From NCBI GenBank assembly GCA_031771865.1, contig JASISA010000002.1:186001-250000 (forward strand): a DNA stretch of 64,000 bases, read 5' to 3'. Every line of letters begins with the position of its first letter. The stretch's first letter is position 1. The position numbers and the translations under genes were made by a program. This document shows, in pieces, positions 23,001 to 33,527 of this stretch. Source of the DNA: Nothophaeocryptopus gaeumannii. Lineage: Eukaryota > Ascomycota > Dothideomycetes > Mycosphaerellales > Mycosphaerellaceae. The notes beneath the pieces are model-generated. The model made no database searches. It saw only the letters and a list, made by a program, of their open reading frames with translations, and was not told the DNA's origin.

Positions 23001-23729
23001 AGAATACCCGCCCCGGGTACATCTCCATCGCCCATGCTAACGTCACGCCTCACAACCATAGCGTGCCCATCTACCTCGTAAAGACCTTGGACACTTGGCA
23101 AAAGCATGAAATGGGACTGTCGCCACTGCTTGACTATGGTTGTTGATGCATAAGGGCTGGGCAAGAGATGTACAACCCTGCTTCGCTGTTAGTACCGACC
23201 AACTTCCCACAGCGGATATTGTCGCGTTCCGGTCTCTATGAGAAAAACGCAATGGACTTGGCACACGGGATACATGGTTGCTCCGAGTTGAAGCATGACC
23301 ACCGCGCCATGTGAGGAGCCAACGTAGAGTCTATCTACGTAAGAGGCTACGAGTTGCGCGGCCGTCGTTAGGCGCTCCAGGATTTTGAAGAGATGGTATA
23401 AGTATTGGTGGTGAGTCGATAAAGTGTTAGAGATGGGCTTCTATCTCTATCGCCCTTTGCGGTGTTCAGCGACGTCTCGGCTACTATTCTGGTCTTTTTC
23501 TTCACTTTGCTCTCACCCATCTTGGCCCTCTGAGTCTCCCGGAACAGATCCATTCGAGAATCGCTCGCATAGCACTACGGAGAACTATACTGTACAAGGC
23601 GTTCTCTGATCGCAGTTGCACAGAGATTGAAGATTCTCGAAACCGGATCTTCTGGACCAGAATCGCCACTCGACATCGGTCAGCCAAGATCTCTCCTACA
23701 AATATCCCACAGGACATTCAAACATCGGC
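20099..23729. other. Gene-poor region of about 3.6 kb
   Basis: A minus-strand frame stays open from 20099 to 20809 ahead of the amidase start, but its only ATG codons lie close to that start; it could be a missed exon or chance. Further on, frames of 60-115 codons overlap on both strands without domains or coherent splicing. No tRNA, transposon ends or long repeat were recognised. Confidence 0.4.
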
Positions 23730-24694
23730 ATGCTACTCTCACAGCCTTTCAGCATTGCGGCAGTATCACTTGGATTCGCCACTGCTTGTCCACAACTCCA
23801 GAAGAGACAAGGCGTAAACAGTACAGTTCCTGTCGAGAACCGCTTTTGGGCCTATGAGGCTTCATTCGACTGGGGACGACTCAATCCTGGTCAGTAAATA
23901 ATCATTTGACCTGCTCAGTAGAGACAATCCGGTGTACTGACAAGGGAACAACAGATTGGCAACTATGCCAGACAGGGACTCAACAAAGCCCGATCCCACT
24001 CCGACTCGACCAAGGGCTATCCAGAAACCATCAACTCAACTTCAATTATCCGAATAATGTAACTGGCGACTTCCACAACTGGGATTACGGTCCTGCATAC
24101 ACACTCGATCATCCTGACGACTTCACAACGCTCCCTTCCGTCGTCTTCGACGAGGACAATGTCAACGAGACTGTCTACCTGGCCAGCTGGCACACCCACG
24201 CCCCAGCCGACCATACCGTCCAGATGGACCGATCGAAAGCCGAGCTACATCTCGTGCACGCGGATGCAAATGGCCTCGAACGAGCCGTCCTGGCCATCCG
24301 AATCGACCCAGGCAGCTGCGACAGTCGCTTTTTCGGCCAACTCCCACCCTACATCGGCTTCAATCAAACCGACCAACACCGCGAAGGGGTACCGATGAAT
24401 CTGAATTTCGCCGTCAACGAGATCCAAAACTTCAATGATTTCTGGACTTGTAAGTTAGCTCAAGATGTGGTTTGTGCTTCTTCGCCAATGCTTGATACAT
24501 CTGCTGACCCTTGAGTTTTTGCTAGCGCAGATCGTGGGAGTTTGACCAGCCCTCCCTGTACTGAGGGGCTGAGATGGTTTGTGGCGAGGAACATTATGTT
24601 TGTGAGCGATGAGCAGATGCAGGGGATTTTGAGGGTTAGTACGTATTCGGCGAGGGCGGAGCAGGAGGTTTGGAGGCATGATATTAACGTTTGA
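23730..24694 (+). CDS. Secreted alpha-class carbonic anhydrase
   Basis: Zinc enzyme for CO2/bicarbonate interconversion. It has 272 aa in three exons (23730..23889, 23955..24449, 24531..24694) with introns of 65 and 81 bp. The N-terminus MLLSQPFSIAAVSLGFATAC is a signal peptide, followed by a KR site that could be cut by a Kex2-like protease. The core shows QQSPIPL, then the zinc ligands in SWHTHAP (two His) and AELHLVH (third His), and YRGSLTSPPCTEG near the end, which is the diagnostic alpha-CA loop. NxT/NxS sites fit a glycosylated extracellular protein. Splices restore DWQLCQTGTQQSP and FNDFWTYRGSL. Family and location are firm. Confidence 0.93.
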
Positions 24695-25731
24695 TGTGGG
24701 AGGGGGAGAAGGGGTCTCTGGGGGTAAGAGATGTTTTGATGCGATGGTTTTGCTTACGACGACAGATGCTTCTACAGTGTACGAGACTGCAGTATAGGAC
24801 ACAGGAACAGCGCATGTCGACACTTCTCGACAGACCACCACTTTCACCTTTTGCCGTTTTCTTTACATCGAGCTGGAGCGTGCTCCGAAGGATCGAAACA
24901 TCGAAACGTCGAAGTTGCTCCCTGGGTTATGCTACTGAATCCCATCTGTACTTCTCTGTAAGAAGTGTGCGTCACGTCTGATACTCTTCAGATGCAGAGC
25001 GGCTTGATGCCGTGCTTCATTGTGCCTCCAGCAGTGCGTGCATCCCAGACCTCCTATTCCCATTGAGATCGACATTCCACGGCCTTTTATGCCGAAGGCC
25101 TCCGAAGACCTTCTAGGTAATAGCACAGATGGTGTCAAGGGACTGAGTCGTCGCACCTCCGATGGATCTCCCGCCGTAGGAATAGAGAAGAAGAATGAAG
25201 ATGAATTCAGCACGTGAGGTGCCGCTCTTTGTTTCGTGCATTCTTTTGCATTTCGCATCCGGTTCACAGGCGACTGGACTGGACTGTGCAGTGTGCAGAG
25301 TGGGGCAGCCGGAGGGGCCGCTAGCTCGCTTTTGCAGTCTACATAAGGTTGAGCTCCCTCCTCACGCAAAGTGGAAGAGCGGCCAAGATCGTACAGCTAG
25401 TTGTTTACACTTTGAACATCGAAACACTTCACAAAAGACAATCGCCGACCTCGACACGATCAATACAAACCTCGACGACTTTCATCATCACCCATTGTCG
25501 CGCAGCGCATTGACGCGACGAGCTTCCGAGAACCCTACATTGTTATGCATCTGGCCCTTAGTAGTCATGCGATCACCTCGTAGATGAAGTCGTGCCTTTT
25601 GCGTGTAGTGTGACCGTGAGATCGCCCATTCAGTATCGCTCTTTGAACGGCAACACACATATCTGCATCCACGCCGCCACGTGCGACGATACCATGTGAT
25701 TCGAGACCAAACACCATCAAAGTACATTCCA
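24695..25731. other. Intergenic, about 1 kb, no gene recognised
   Basis: This lies between the carbonic anhydrase stop and the FCP1 start and should hold the FCP1 promoter. No supported ORF is seen. Confidence 0.4.
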
Positions 25732-28305
25732 ATGCGCCTGTACACGCCCGACAGCTTGCTGTATCCGATCACCGTGACCAGGCTGCTCAAGCAGTGGGGT
25801 GACGAGGTCGCGATCAATGCGCCGCTGTTCTACTACGAGTACAAGAGTACGCGCGAAGAGTGGGACCCGGAGACAAGAGAATGGGTTAATCGGACAAAGA
25901 CGTGGCCGGCGAGCTTCGAGAGCGAGCTAGAGGGAACGCTAGATTCACTGGACGTGCGCGTCGGTCAGGTCATAAAGACGAAGACGGCTGTGGCGGACAT
26001 CACTGAGCCATGCACACACGAGATCCAGTTCAAGGGACTATGCACCAACTGCGGCAAGGACATGAACGAAGTCACGACATACAATGAGACAACCAAGAAG
26101 GCAGCACGTGCCACGGTCAATACCGTTCACGGGCGACAAGACCTGCTGGTCTCGGTCAACGAAGCGACAAGAGCTGATGAAGAGGCCAAGCGGAGGCTGC
26201 TGGACTCGCGCCGGCTCAGCTTGGTCGTGGATCTGGATCAGACCATCATTCATGCCTCTGTCGAACCGACCATCGGCGAATGGCAGAACGACCCTAACAA
26301 TCCAAACTTCGAAGCTCTCAAGGACGTGCAGAAGTTCCAGCTGGAGGACGACAAGCCGAACACCTGGTATTACATCAAGCCGCGACCTGGGTTGAAGGAG
26401 TTCTTGGCGACATTGTCAGAGCTCTACGAGATGCACATCTACACCATGGGCACGCGCGCGTACGCCGAGAACGTGGCTAAGATCATCGATCCGGAGCGCA
26501 AGATCTTTGGCGATCGCATTCTGTCGCGAAACGAGAGTGGAAGTATGACGGCGAAGAACTTGAAGAGACTATTTCCAGTGGACACGAAGATGGTTGTCAT
26601 CATTGATGATCGCGCAGATGTCTGGCATTGGATATCCAATCTCATCAAGGTCAATGTCTTCGAGTTCTTTGTCGGTATTGGCGACATCAACAGCAGTTTC
26701 CTGCCCAAGCGACCCGAGCTCGAAAAGGCGCCGAAGATGGAGAGAATGCCTTCGAAGACGACCGCCGATCCGGCAAGCAATAGCGGCAACAGCGACTCTG
26801 ATACGACCACCGAATCGAACTCCGATACCGCACCCAGCGAGCCCTCGACTGCGCCTACTACACCTCCACAGACGAACGGCGATCAGACCGCTGTTGATAA
26901 GATGGTGTTTATGGCTGGTAATCAGGATGAGAAGAGCATTCAGGAGAAGACAGAAGAGCAGGAGCAGACTATCAAGGATCAACTTGAAGATCGACCTATG
27001 CTGAAGAAACAGCAGATGCTGGAAGAGCTAGCAAAGGAGGAAGAAGCCAAAGAGTCTCCGGCTGTGGAAGCCACTGCGGAGCTGCTGGCAGAGAATGGCG
27101 AGACGACGGAGCCTAGGGAGCCGACAACCCAAGAGCACGCTCACAAGTATCGACACAACCTGCTTGCTGATGATGATACGGAACTGGTCTACCTTGAGCA
27201 GAGCTTGCGCAGTGTGCATACTGCGTATTATGATGAGTATGAAAAGCACGAGTCGGGCACTAAGGGTGGCCGGATCGCGGAGCTTCGTCCTGGTCACAGT
27301 AAGAAGCGGTCTGTGGACGAGCTCGAACATCTCCCCGATGCAGCAGCTATCATGGATCGCATGAAGGCGAGAGTCCTATCAGGGGTTCATCTCGTCTTCT
27401 CTGGCGTTGTACCAATAGGCGTTGATATCCACTCTCACGACACCGCATTATGGGCGAAGAGCTTCGGAGCGACAGTAAGTGAGAACGTCACTAAGAGGAC
27501 AACTCACGTCATTGCTTCTCCTGAGCGCCGTACTGCGAAAGTCCGACAAGCGGCCAAGAAGTCTGGTCGGATCGCCATTGTCAGTCAAAATTGGCTGCAT
27601 GCGTGCTTTGCTCAATGGAAGAGGGTGGACGAGAACCCCTATCGCATACACTCCGATGCTCCTGCAAATGGCAACGCTTCTCTGCCCGAGAGCTTTGAGA
27701 CTAAGGACTACATGCTCTCATCCTCGGATGAAGAGGCAGCTCAGACGGAAGAGGAGACCGAGGACTACGAAACTCCGAACAGAGAGAGCAACGGGCTTTC
27801 CCTCGATATCGACACCGACGATGAGCTGCTCCAGCACGCGCCGTCACTGGATCGTCAAGATAGTAGTCCGACAGAGACTGAATTGGCGGACGATTGGTCT
27901 GGCCTCGATGCGGAGCTCGCCGAATTTATGGGAAGTGAAGACGAGGGCGAGAGCGAGAGCGATGCGGAAAGTGCTAAGAGCGACAGGAGCAGTAAGGCAC
28001 CATCGAGCGCGAAGAAGCGGAAGCAGAACGAGATCGGAAGTGAAGATGAAGCGGAGGGAAGTCGGCTGCAGAAGAGGAAGAAGGAAGCTATGGGCCGGAC
28101 GAGTAGTTTGACGAATCTTGTCAAGCGGGATGGTGATACGCCAGCGGCCAACGATGAGGACGATCAAGATCCAGGCGGTGATGGTGTAGGAGATGAAGAA
28201 GATGAGGAGGAAGAAGACGATTTCCTCGCAGCGGCACTGGCAGAAGAAATGGCGAAGCAGAGCGAAGAGGATGGCGAAGAAGGTGATCAAGAGGAGGAGG
28301 CGTAA
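25732..28305 (+). CDS. fcp1: RNA polymerase II CTD phosphatase, FCP1-like
   Basis: Nuclear phosphatase that recycles RNA polymerase II by dephosphorylating its C-terminal repeat. A single exon of 857 aa starts at ATG 25732; an earlier open stretch starts with GTG and is discounted. A short lipoyl-like/beta N-terminal part is followed by a CxxC-type segment (CTHEIQFKGLCTNCGK). The FCP homology domain carries the catalytic DLDQT at about residue 167, then PRPGLKEFLATLSELYEMHIYTMGT split by conserved blocks, and VVIIDDRADVW. A Q/E/K-rich linker leads to a BRCT domain at about 540-640 (LSGVHLVFSG, SQNWLHACF). The C-terminus is highly acidic with basic nuclear-signal clusters, as in yeast Fcp1. 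Essential single-copy gene in fungi. Confidence 0.96.
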   Translation: MRLYTPDSLLYPITVTRLLKQWGDEVAINAPLFYYEYKSTREEWDPETREWVNRTKTWPASFESELEGTLDSLDVRVGQVIKTKTAVADITEPCTHEIQFKGLCTNCGKDMNEVTTYNETTKKAARATVNTVHGRQDLLVSVNEATRADEEAKRRLLDSRRLSLVVDLDQTIIHASVEPTIGEWQNDPNNPNFEALKDVQKFQLEDDKPNTWYYIKPRPGLKEFLATLSELYEMHIYTMGTRAYAENVAKIIDPERKIFGDRILSRNESGSMTAKNLKRLFPVDTKMVVIIDDRADVWHWISNLIKVNVFEFFVGIGDINSSFLPKRPELEKAPKMERMPSKTTADPASNSGNSDSDTTTESNSDTAPSEPSTAPTTPPQTNGDQTAVDKMVFMAGNQDEKSIQEKTEEQEQTIKDQLEDRPMLKKQQMLEELAKEEEAKESPAVEATAELLAENGETTEPREPTTQEHAHKYRHNLLADDDTELVYLEQSLRSVHTAYYDEYEKHESGTKGGRIAELRPGHSKKRSVDELEHLPDAAAIMDRMKARVLSGVHLVFSGVVPIGVDIHSHDTALWAKSFGATVSENVTKRTTHVIASPERRTAKVRQAAKKSGRIAIVSQNWLHACFAQWKRVDENPYRIHSDAPANGNASLPESFETKDYMLSSSDEEAAQTEEETEDYETPNRESNGLSLDIDTDDELLQHAPSLDRQDSSPTETELADDWSGLDAELAEFMGSEDEGESESDAESAKSDRSSKAPSSAKKRKQNEIGSEDEAEGSRLQKRKKEAMGRTSSLTNLVKRDGDTPAANDEDDQDPGGDGVGDEEDEEEEDDFLAAALAEEMAKQSEEDGEEGDQEEEA

Positions 28306-29411
28306 ACAACACTTACGCCCTAATCTACCGTTACTCCAGGACGTTCCACGAGCAGAGACACGTGAGTGCTCTCAACACTGCGGCTACGTGCTTGAGGGCT
28401 GCATTTGCCGATTGGCCATGCATAGATATGAGATATGAGGCGTTCAAAGGCATCGTGGGGCAACTAACGGCAGCTTGTGCTTTGCATAGCGCGGTGTTCA
28501 CATCATGCACTGAAGTGGGTAGTAGGTGCTTTGGGAGGCCGCCTGGGAGCCCCCTGGAACAGATGCCTCTATTGGAGAGCAGTAGCCTTGGTACGATACC
28601 CAAGGCGCATACCGTTATAAGCAATGAATCACATTTATCTTTTCAACGTCGTTCTTGTATTCTATGTTTTGATATGGGCTCCAGTATGTTCAATCTCCAT
28701 AGACACTCGTGTCTTGGCTTCGTCTGAACGGCGTCTCCGCCTCGTTGCATAATGATCCTTATTCCTAGTTCTTCTATTGGCGCGGTTGTGTACAGTCTTC
28801 CGGTCAAAGACCAGCAAATGCTTGTGAAGCAGAAGCGGCCTCACGGGAACTGCAGGGATTGGGCAGCTCCTTCCCCCACCTCGCTGCGTCGCACCCCGAC
28901 GAGGACTACCTTGTTTATATTCACAGAGAGGAAGGTGCTATAGGTCGACGAAGCCCGTGAACTCGTCTCACAGCCTCACATTTGCTGCCTTGGCCAGATC
29001 ACCCTGATCTGCTGTGCCCTCACTGCGAACCAACGCGCTTCCAGCACTAGACGAAAGCGCCACCAGCGTAACACGTCTTCGAACATCCATCCCAGTATCG
29101 CACAGCAAGCGGCGGCGAGGCATATTCAACATATTCAGATGTTTGTGGCCGGCACGCGATCGCAGAATTGACACGTGCGCTGACAGCACATCACTGACTC
29201 CCTTTTCTTCTTCTTCAAACCCTTCAAGACATTCAATCACTCATATCTATGCTTGAAGGCAACGGGCACTCACCACTGCAAGACTTGTGCCGCGGCTGCA
29301 AGTCTGCCTTCCCACCACGACTTTCGCGGATATTTACTACGGGGACTGGCTGAACAGTGGCTAGCCGGGCAAGGCAAGAGCGAGCAGAGTTGACGGCGGC
29401 AGGGTGGAATA
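28306..29411. other. Intergenic, about 1.1 kb, no gene recognised
   Basis: No supported coding or RNA feature is seen; it contains the promoter of the F-box gene. Confidence 0.4.
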
Positions 29412-31456
29412 ATGGCCACGTGTGCCGCGACCCAGACCGAGACGCAGACGCTGGCTACGAGGCCGAAAGAGCAGAATGTCAAAGCCAAGAGCAAGACGAC
29501 GTTTGACGACCTGTCTGAAGAGCTGAAAGCCTTGGTTGTGGAGAGGGTATGATATGATACCCCAGCCGGACCGACACTGCATTCCACTGACTAGAGTAGG
29601 TCATACGGCCCTCCGACCTCAAGAACGTCTGCTTAGTCTCGAAGCAGCTCCACAAGATCGCCGTTCGCTTTCTCTACCGAAATGTCGCTCTCGACCTGGG
29701 CAGCGCGAACGACTACCGCCTCTCGGCTTTCCTCAACAGCAAGAACATCGGTCTAAAACACATCCGGCAGCTGAGACTCTACCTTGCCGTGGTCAAGGAT
29801 GAGTGCAATCAGCAACAGCAAGCTCAATTCGCGACTCGCATGATACTGGAGTTCCTTCCAGAAGACATTCTCGAGGAGTTCAGGTACGCATTCTACAAGC
29901 AAGAGAGGGTGGACAACCTATTGGACAACCTATTGGACAACCCATTCGCCGGTTTTGGCATGGGGGATGGCAATCGTTCTGATGCTAACAGGTACTCTAT
30001 GAAAAGTTGGTGCCCATGGCGTCCATTCAACACCGAGAACTTGTTGCTTCTGTACAAGAAGCAGCGGAAGATGAAGTGGTTGGAGGTCATGGAGTTGACG
30101 TCCGACGCCCTGTCCGAACTTAAAAAGAACAACAAATTACAGGCGACGATGTTTCAGAATGCGAGAAAGCTAGCGCTGTATCCGGAGAGTCGAGAGACGT
30201 TGAATCTGAGCGGATACTTTGTGGAGAAGAGCGCGGAGAAATTGGAGGAGTTGATAGTGCATTGCAACTTCCACGAGCACAGTCTTCATGGACCGATCGA
30301 GAACCGCGAGCTTAACGATTCCGCGACTGAGCCTGGCCTGGTGTCGAGAAGCATATTTGGCAGCATGATGCCCTTCGACAAGTGCACTCCGTTCAAGAAC
30401 CTCACGAGCCTGCGATTACATCGGATTAGCCTCCGACATTGTGCCGACACGTGGTGCAAGTTCATCAACTTCCACGAGATGAAGCATCTACGGCTTTATC
30501 ACTGCACTGGCGCGGATACATTGCTCGGACAGCTGAGCAAGTCGAGCCATCTACCGAAGGCGCTGAAGGTTTTGGAGTTCCAGCACCGAGACAACTCCGA
30601 CAACGAAGCATTGACTGCACTCGATGGATTTCTCTGCCTCGTGTCCGGGCTGAGAGATCTGGTCATCGATCTGGAGAATGTGAAGGCCATGCCTGCAGCA
30701 GCTGGTATCGTGCGACACAGCAAGACACTCGAGCTACTCAATGTGCACTGCGCGCAGGAGCCGAACTCTTCTACTATCACATCAGATTGCGATAACGAGG
30801 AGTTGGTTTGGGACACCGACGATTTCGAGAAGATTTGCAAGGCTTGCAAGGACCTCGAACAGCTGTCCTGTGCTTGGCCGCATACGAGTCTCATCCGGAG
30901 CCCCAGTGAGGAATGGAAGTCCTTTGAGAGCTCGTGCGGACATTTGAAGAACATAATCACCTTGCATATTACGACCTGGCCGAGCAACAAGCCGAGTACG
31001 CAGCTGCTTCCGCGGTTGGTATACGAGAACCTACTACAGGCTCTGGCGCAGAGAGGCTTCGAATTTGCAGCTGGAACGAGAGCGCTCCCCAACTCCATCC
31101 ACTCAGACAGTGACGATGAGGGCGAAGAAGCTGATAACACCACCGACGATTCTTCGGAACCGACTGAACCGGCCAAGCTCCGCATAATTGCCTTTGGAAC
31201 CTCAGACAAAATCTACGAACGCGAAGACTCTCGAAATCAAGTCATTTTCTTCCGAAGTACATGCATCGATGCGGACGGCAAAACGAAGCCTTACGCCGCT
31301 CCACTAGGTTGGTGCGCGAGGCAGTTCGTGGAACCGCGGAGTGATGTCCTTGAATTTGTGTTGAGAAGCAGTCACGATCGGGATAGTCATCCACCTGTCA
31401 GTGATTTCCACCACGAGGGGAGGGTGAGGAGTGGATGGGGAGATGAGGATGAGTAA
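29412..31456 (+). CDS. F-box protein with leucine-rich C-terminal region
   Basis: Likely substrate-recognition subunit of an SCF ubiquitin ligase. It has 663 aa in two exons: 29412..29546 and 29600..31456, with a 53-bp GTATGA-AG intron and CTGAC branch point. The splice joins FDDLSEELKALVVER to VIRPSDLKNVCLVSKQL, completing the F-box (about residues 33-75). The rest has irregular Leu-rich segments (LTSLRLHRISLRHC, MKHLRLYHCTG) typical of fungal F-box/LRR-like proteins. A short acidic stretch (DSDDEGEEADN) lies near residue 560. An in-frame 12-bp tandem repeat encodes LLDN units at 29911..29943. Target proteins cannot be deduced. Confidence 0.85.
29911..29943 (+). repeat. In-frame 12-bp tandem repeat in the F-box gene
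   Basis: The unit GGACAACCTATT occurs twice plus a partial third copy, encoding repeated DN-LL units. Copy number could vary between strains without breaking the frame. Confidence 0.8.
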
Positions 31457-33527
31457 GTCAGAAGACGTGAGAAATCGAGGTCCGAGGGACTGAAGACATG
31501 AGGAATGCTGATGATTGAGGATGGACAGGTTTGTCATTGATTAGAATCCATGGTGACCAAGAGCAAGTGGGTCGGAGAAGATCAGATCAGGCCATGGGTG
31601 GAGGGGACGAAGCAAGAAGCAATATGGGTGAAGAGCTCATGATATTCGGGCAGACATCAATATCTCACGATTCGATACGACGCTCGTTCGGAAGATTGGA
31701 GGGCAAACAGATGCATACCCTACCTTCATTCACATAAGAGATTGTGGCGATACCCCAGGGGCGTTTACGGAGGCCACCATCATCAATCACGTACTTAATG
31801 AGCCGCTCTGTGTCTATATCAAAAGCATTCTGCAGCATCTTTGTATTAATGAGTTCTTTCAGAGGTTCTGCGTCATATGTCATGAATTCTCGAGCAAGAG
31901 ACTTGCCTCTCGTTCAAGCTTTACGGTATACTCACAAAACGAGATGTTCAGCCCACCGGTCTAGGCTCTATATCTCAAGTCGCTTGCTTTACCCAACAGA
32001 CAAAAGTTGCCATGTGAAAACTACTCACGTCAACTTCGCGAACAAAAATCTCTCTTACCAAACAGACGTCAGAAGCACTCAATCGAAAACACATCTCCTG
32101 AGCAATCAGAAGAAAAGAACCCGGAGCACTGCCTCCCCTCAGAATAAAAATGTGATGCTGATACCCTCTCCCTCTCCAATAACACGCAACTCGCCGTTCA
32201 CGACGAAGACGAAGCCTCCGACGGAAGTCGTGCTCGGCACAAATCCGAAGCTGAGCATCAAGAACGGCTTCAAAGGGAGGAATGGGCAATGCTAGAACAG
32301 GCTATGGAATTATCTTTGAGAGAAATGGATGAGTGGTGATGATTCATGCGGACGACGAGGGGATAGATGTCCTGGGATGGGTTTGGAGAGGCGTTAAAGG
32401 GGGGAAAGATATGGAGAGGTTCAGACGTTCAGAAGATGTTTACTTGGGGAGGATTAGGTAGACCTTCTTGGCTTGAGTGCTATGAACCGTAGTTACCCGT
32501 GAGAAATACATGTATCGTTCATGAGGGTTGATGCCTCCTCTATTACGCAGGCGTATTGCGCATGATTTGGCGTTTATTCCTCGCGGTTGCTTGACCTGGG
32601 AGAGCGGCCGCTCGAGCGGCGTGGACTCGTCATGTCCGGAGGACGGTACTGCTCCGTGTAGCCGCGTCTCGTTCATGGTGGCTGAATTCGTATCCCATTT
32701 CCAAACGAGCTACCGTATCCGTACGGGCCCTTACAAGCTATAATGGCCATTGTGGCTTAAGTCGTACGTAATCAACAACGCCTGGTTGAAACAAGCTTCG
32801 GCGGGGTTCGCTTGAGGCGCATATTGTGAGATTGGCTTTGTACGAAGGGATCGGCTTGTCTTCGAACATGAAGGTATCGCAAATTCCCAAAGCCATGCGA
32901 CAGTCGTTTATGCCACCGAAGCGGTTTCAATTCTGTGTGCCGGCCGCGCGAGTCCCTCGAATCCGCCCTCGGCCCAGAAATTTAACACACGCTCCCATCA
33001 CCGTGACTTCGCATCGATAAACCCTAATCAAAAAAAGCTTCAGGGTCTCATGCAGTGCCCACGACACGTGTGCGTACGCGTCTGCTCGTATGGTTGTCCA
33101 GTAAATGCATCTGTCGGGATCATCTCAATCTTCGCCCTTGGAAAAATGAAAATGCATGAGCTGCGATATCCTTCGTCGATGCACCGAACCGTTCATGCCT
33201 GGAATATAGCCATTGGCTTTGCCGCCTTCGGCAGTAGTGCGAGGTCGGGACGAGGACTTTTGAGGGCTCGTGTTATGTTGCGGTTGATTTTGCCGCGTGA
33301 GACTGGCGGTGTACGAGGATCTTGAGAAACGAGATTACACATTAGTATTAGTTCGTCTCAATGAATGTATATGGGTATATGTTGTTGTGTGCAGGGTGAT
33401 GAGACGGTTTATCCACAATAGCTGCCTCTTTCCAAAACGCCGGCGCTGTGCAAAGATTGCCCATCCAGTGGGTTGAAGATCATGGCCGAAATGCTGAACA
33501 GATTGTGCGGCGCGAAAGGGGGTGCCC
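31457..33527. other. Region of about 2 kb with gene fragments only
   Basis: Apart from the UIM-like fragment at 32148..32339 no gene is supported. A minus-strand frame (31665..31883) starting MTYDAEPLKELINTKML looks protein-like and ends near a possible GTAGGG donor, but no partner exon was found. From 32340 to 33527 nothing is recognised. Confidence 0.4.
32148..32339 (+). pseudogene. Orphan ubiquitin-interacting-motif (UIM) C-terminal fragment
   Basis: The frame ends in REEWAMLEQAMELSLREMDEW and stop. This fits the UIM consensus (acidic residues, then Leu-x-x-Ala-x-x-Leu-Ser-Leu-x-Glu). It is preceded by an acidic, Arg/Glu-rich linker. The frame is closed upstream by TAA at 32145, yet the same frame above that stop (about 32070..32144) also looks like linker sequence rich in Glu. 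No ATG or acceptor allows an intact gene model. Most likely the 3' end of a degraded gene for a ubiquitin-binding protein, or an exon whose partners I could not find. Confidence 0.45.

Noticed and set aside
31744..32295. Plus-strand 183-codon frame
   Set aside because: Composition is Ser/Arg/Thr-rich without structure, and it overlaps the better UIM frame in another phase.
32598..32618. Overlapping NotI and XhoI sites (GCGGCCGCTCGAG) resembling a vector polylinker
   Set aside because: Flanking sequence on both sides continues as ordinary genomic DNA with no vector features; a 13-base match is compatible with chance.
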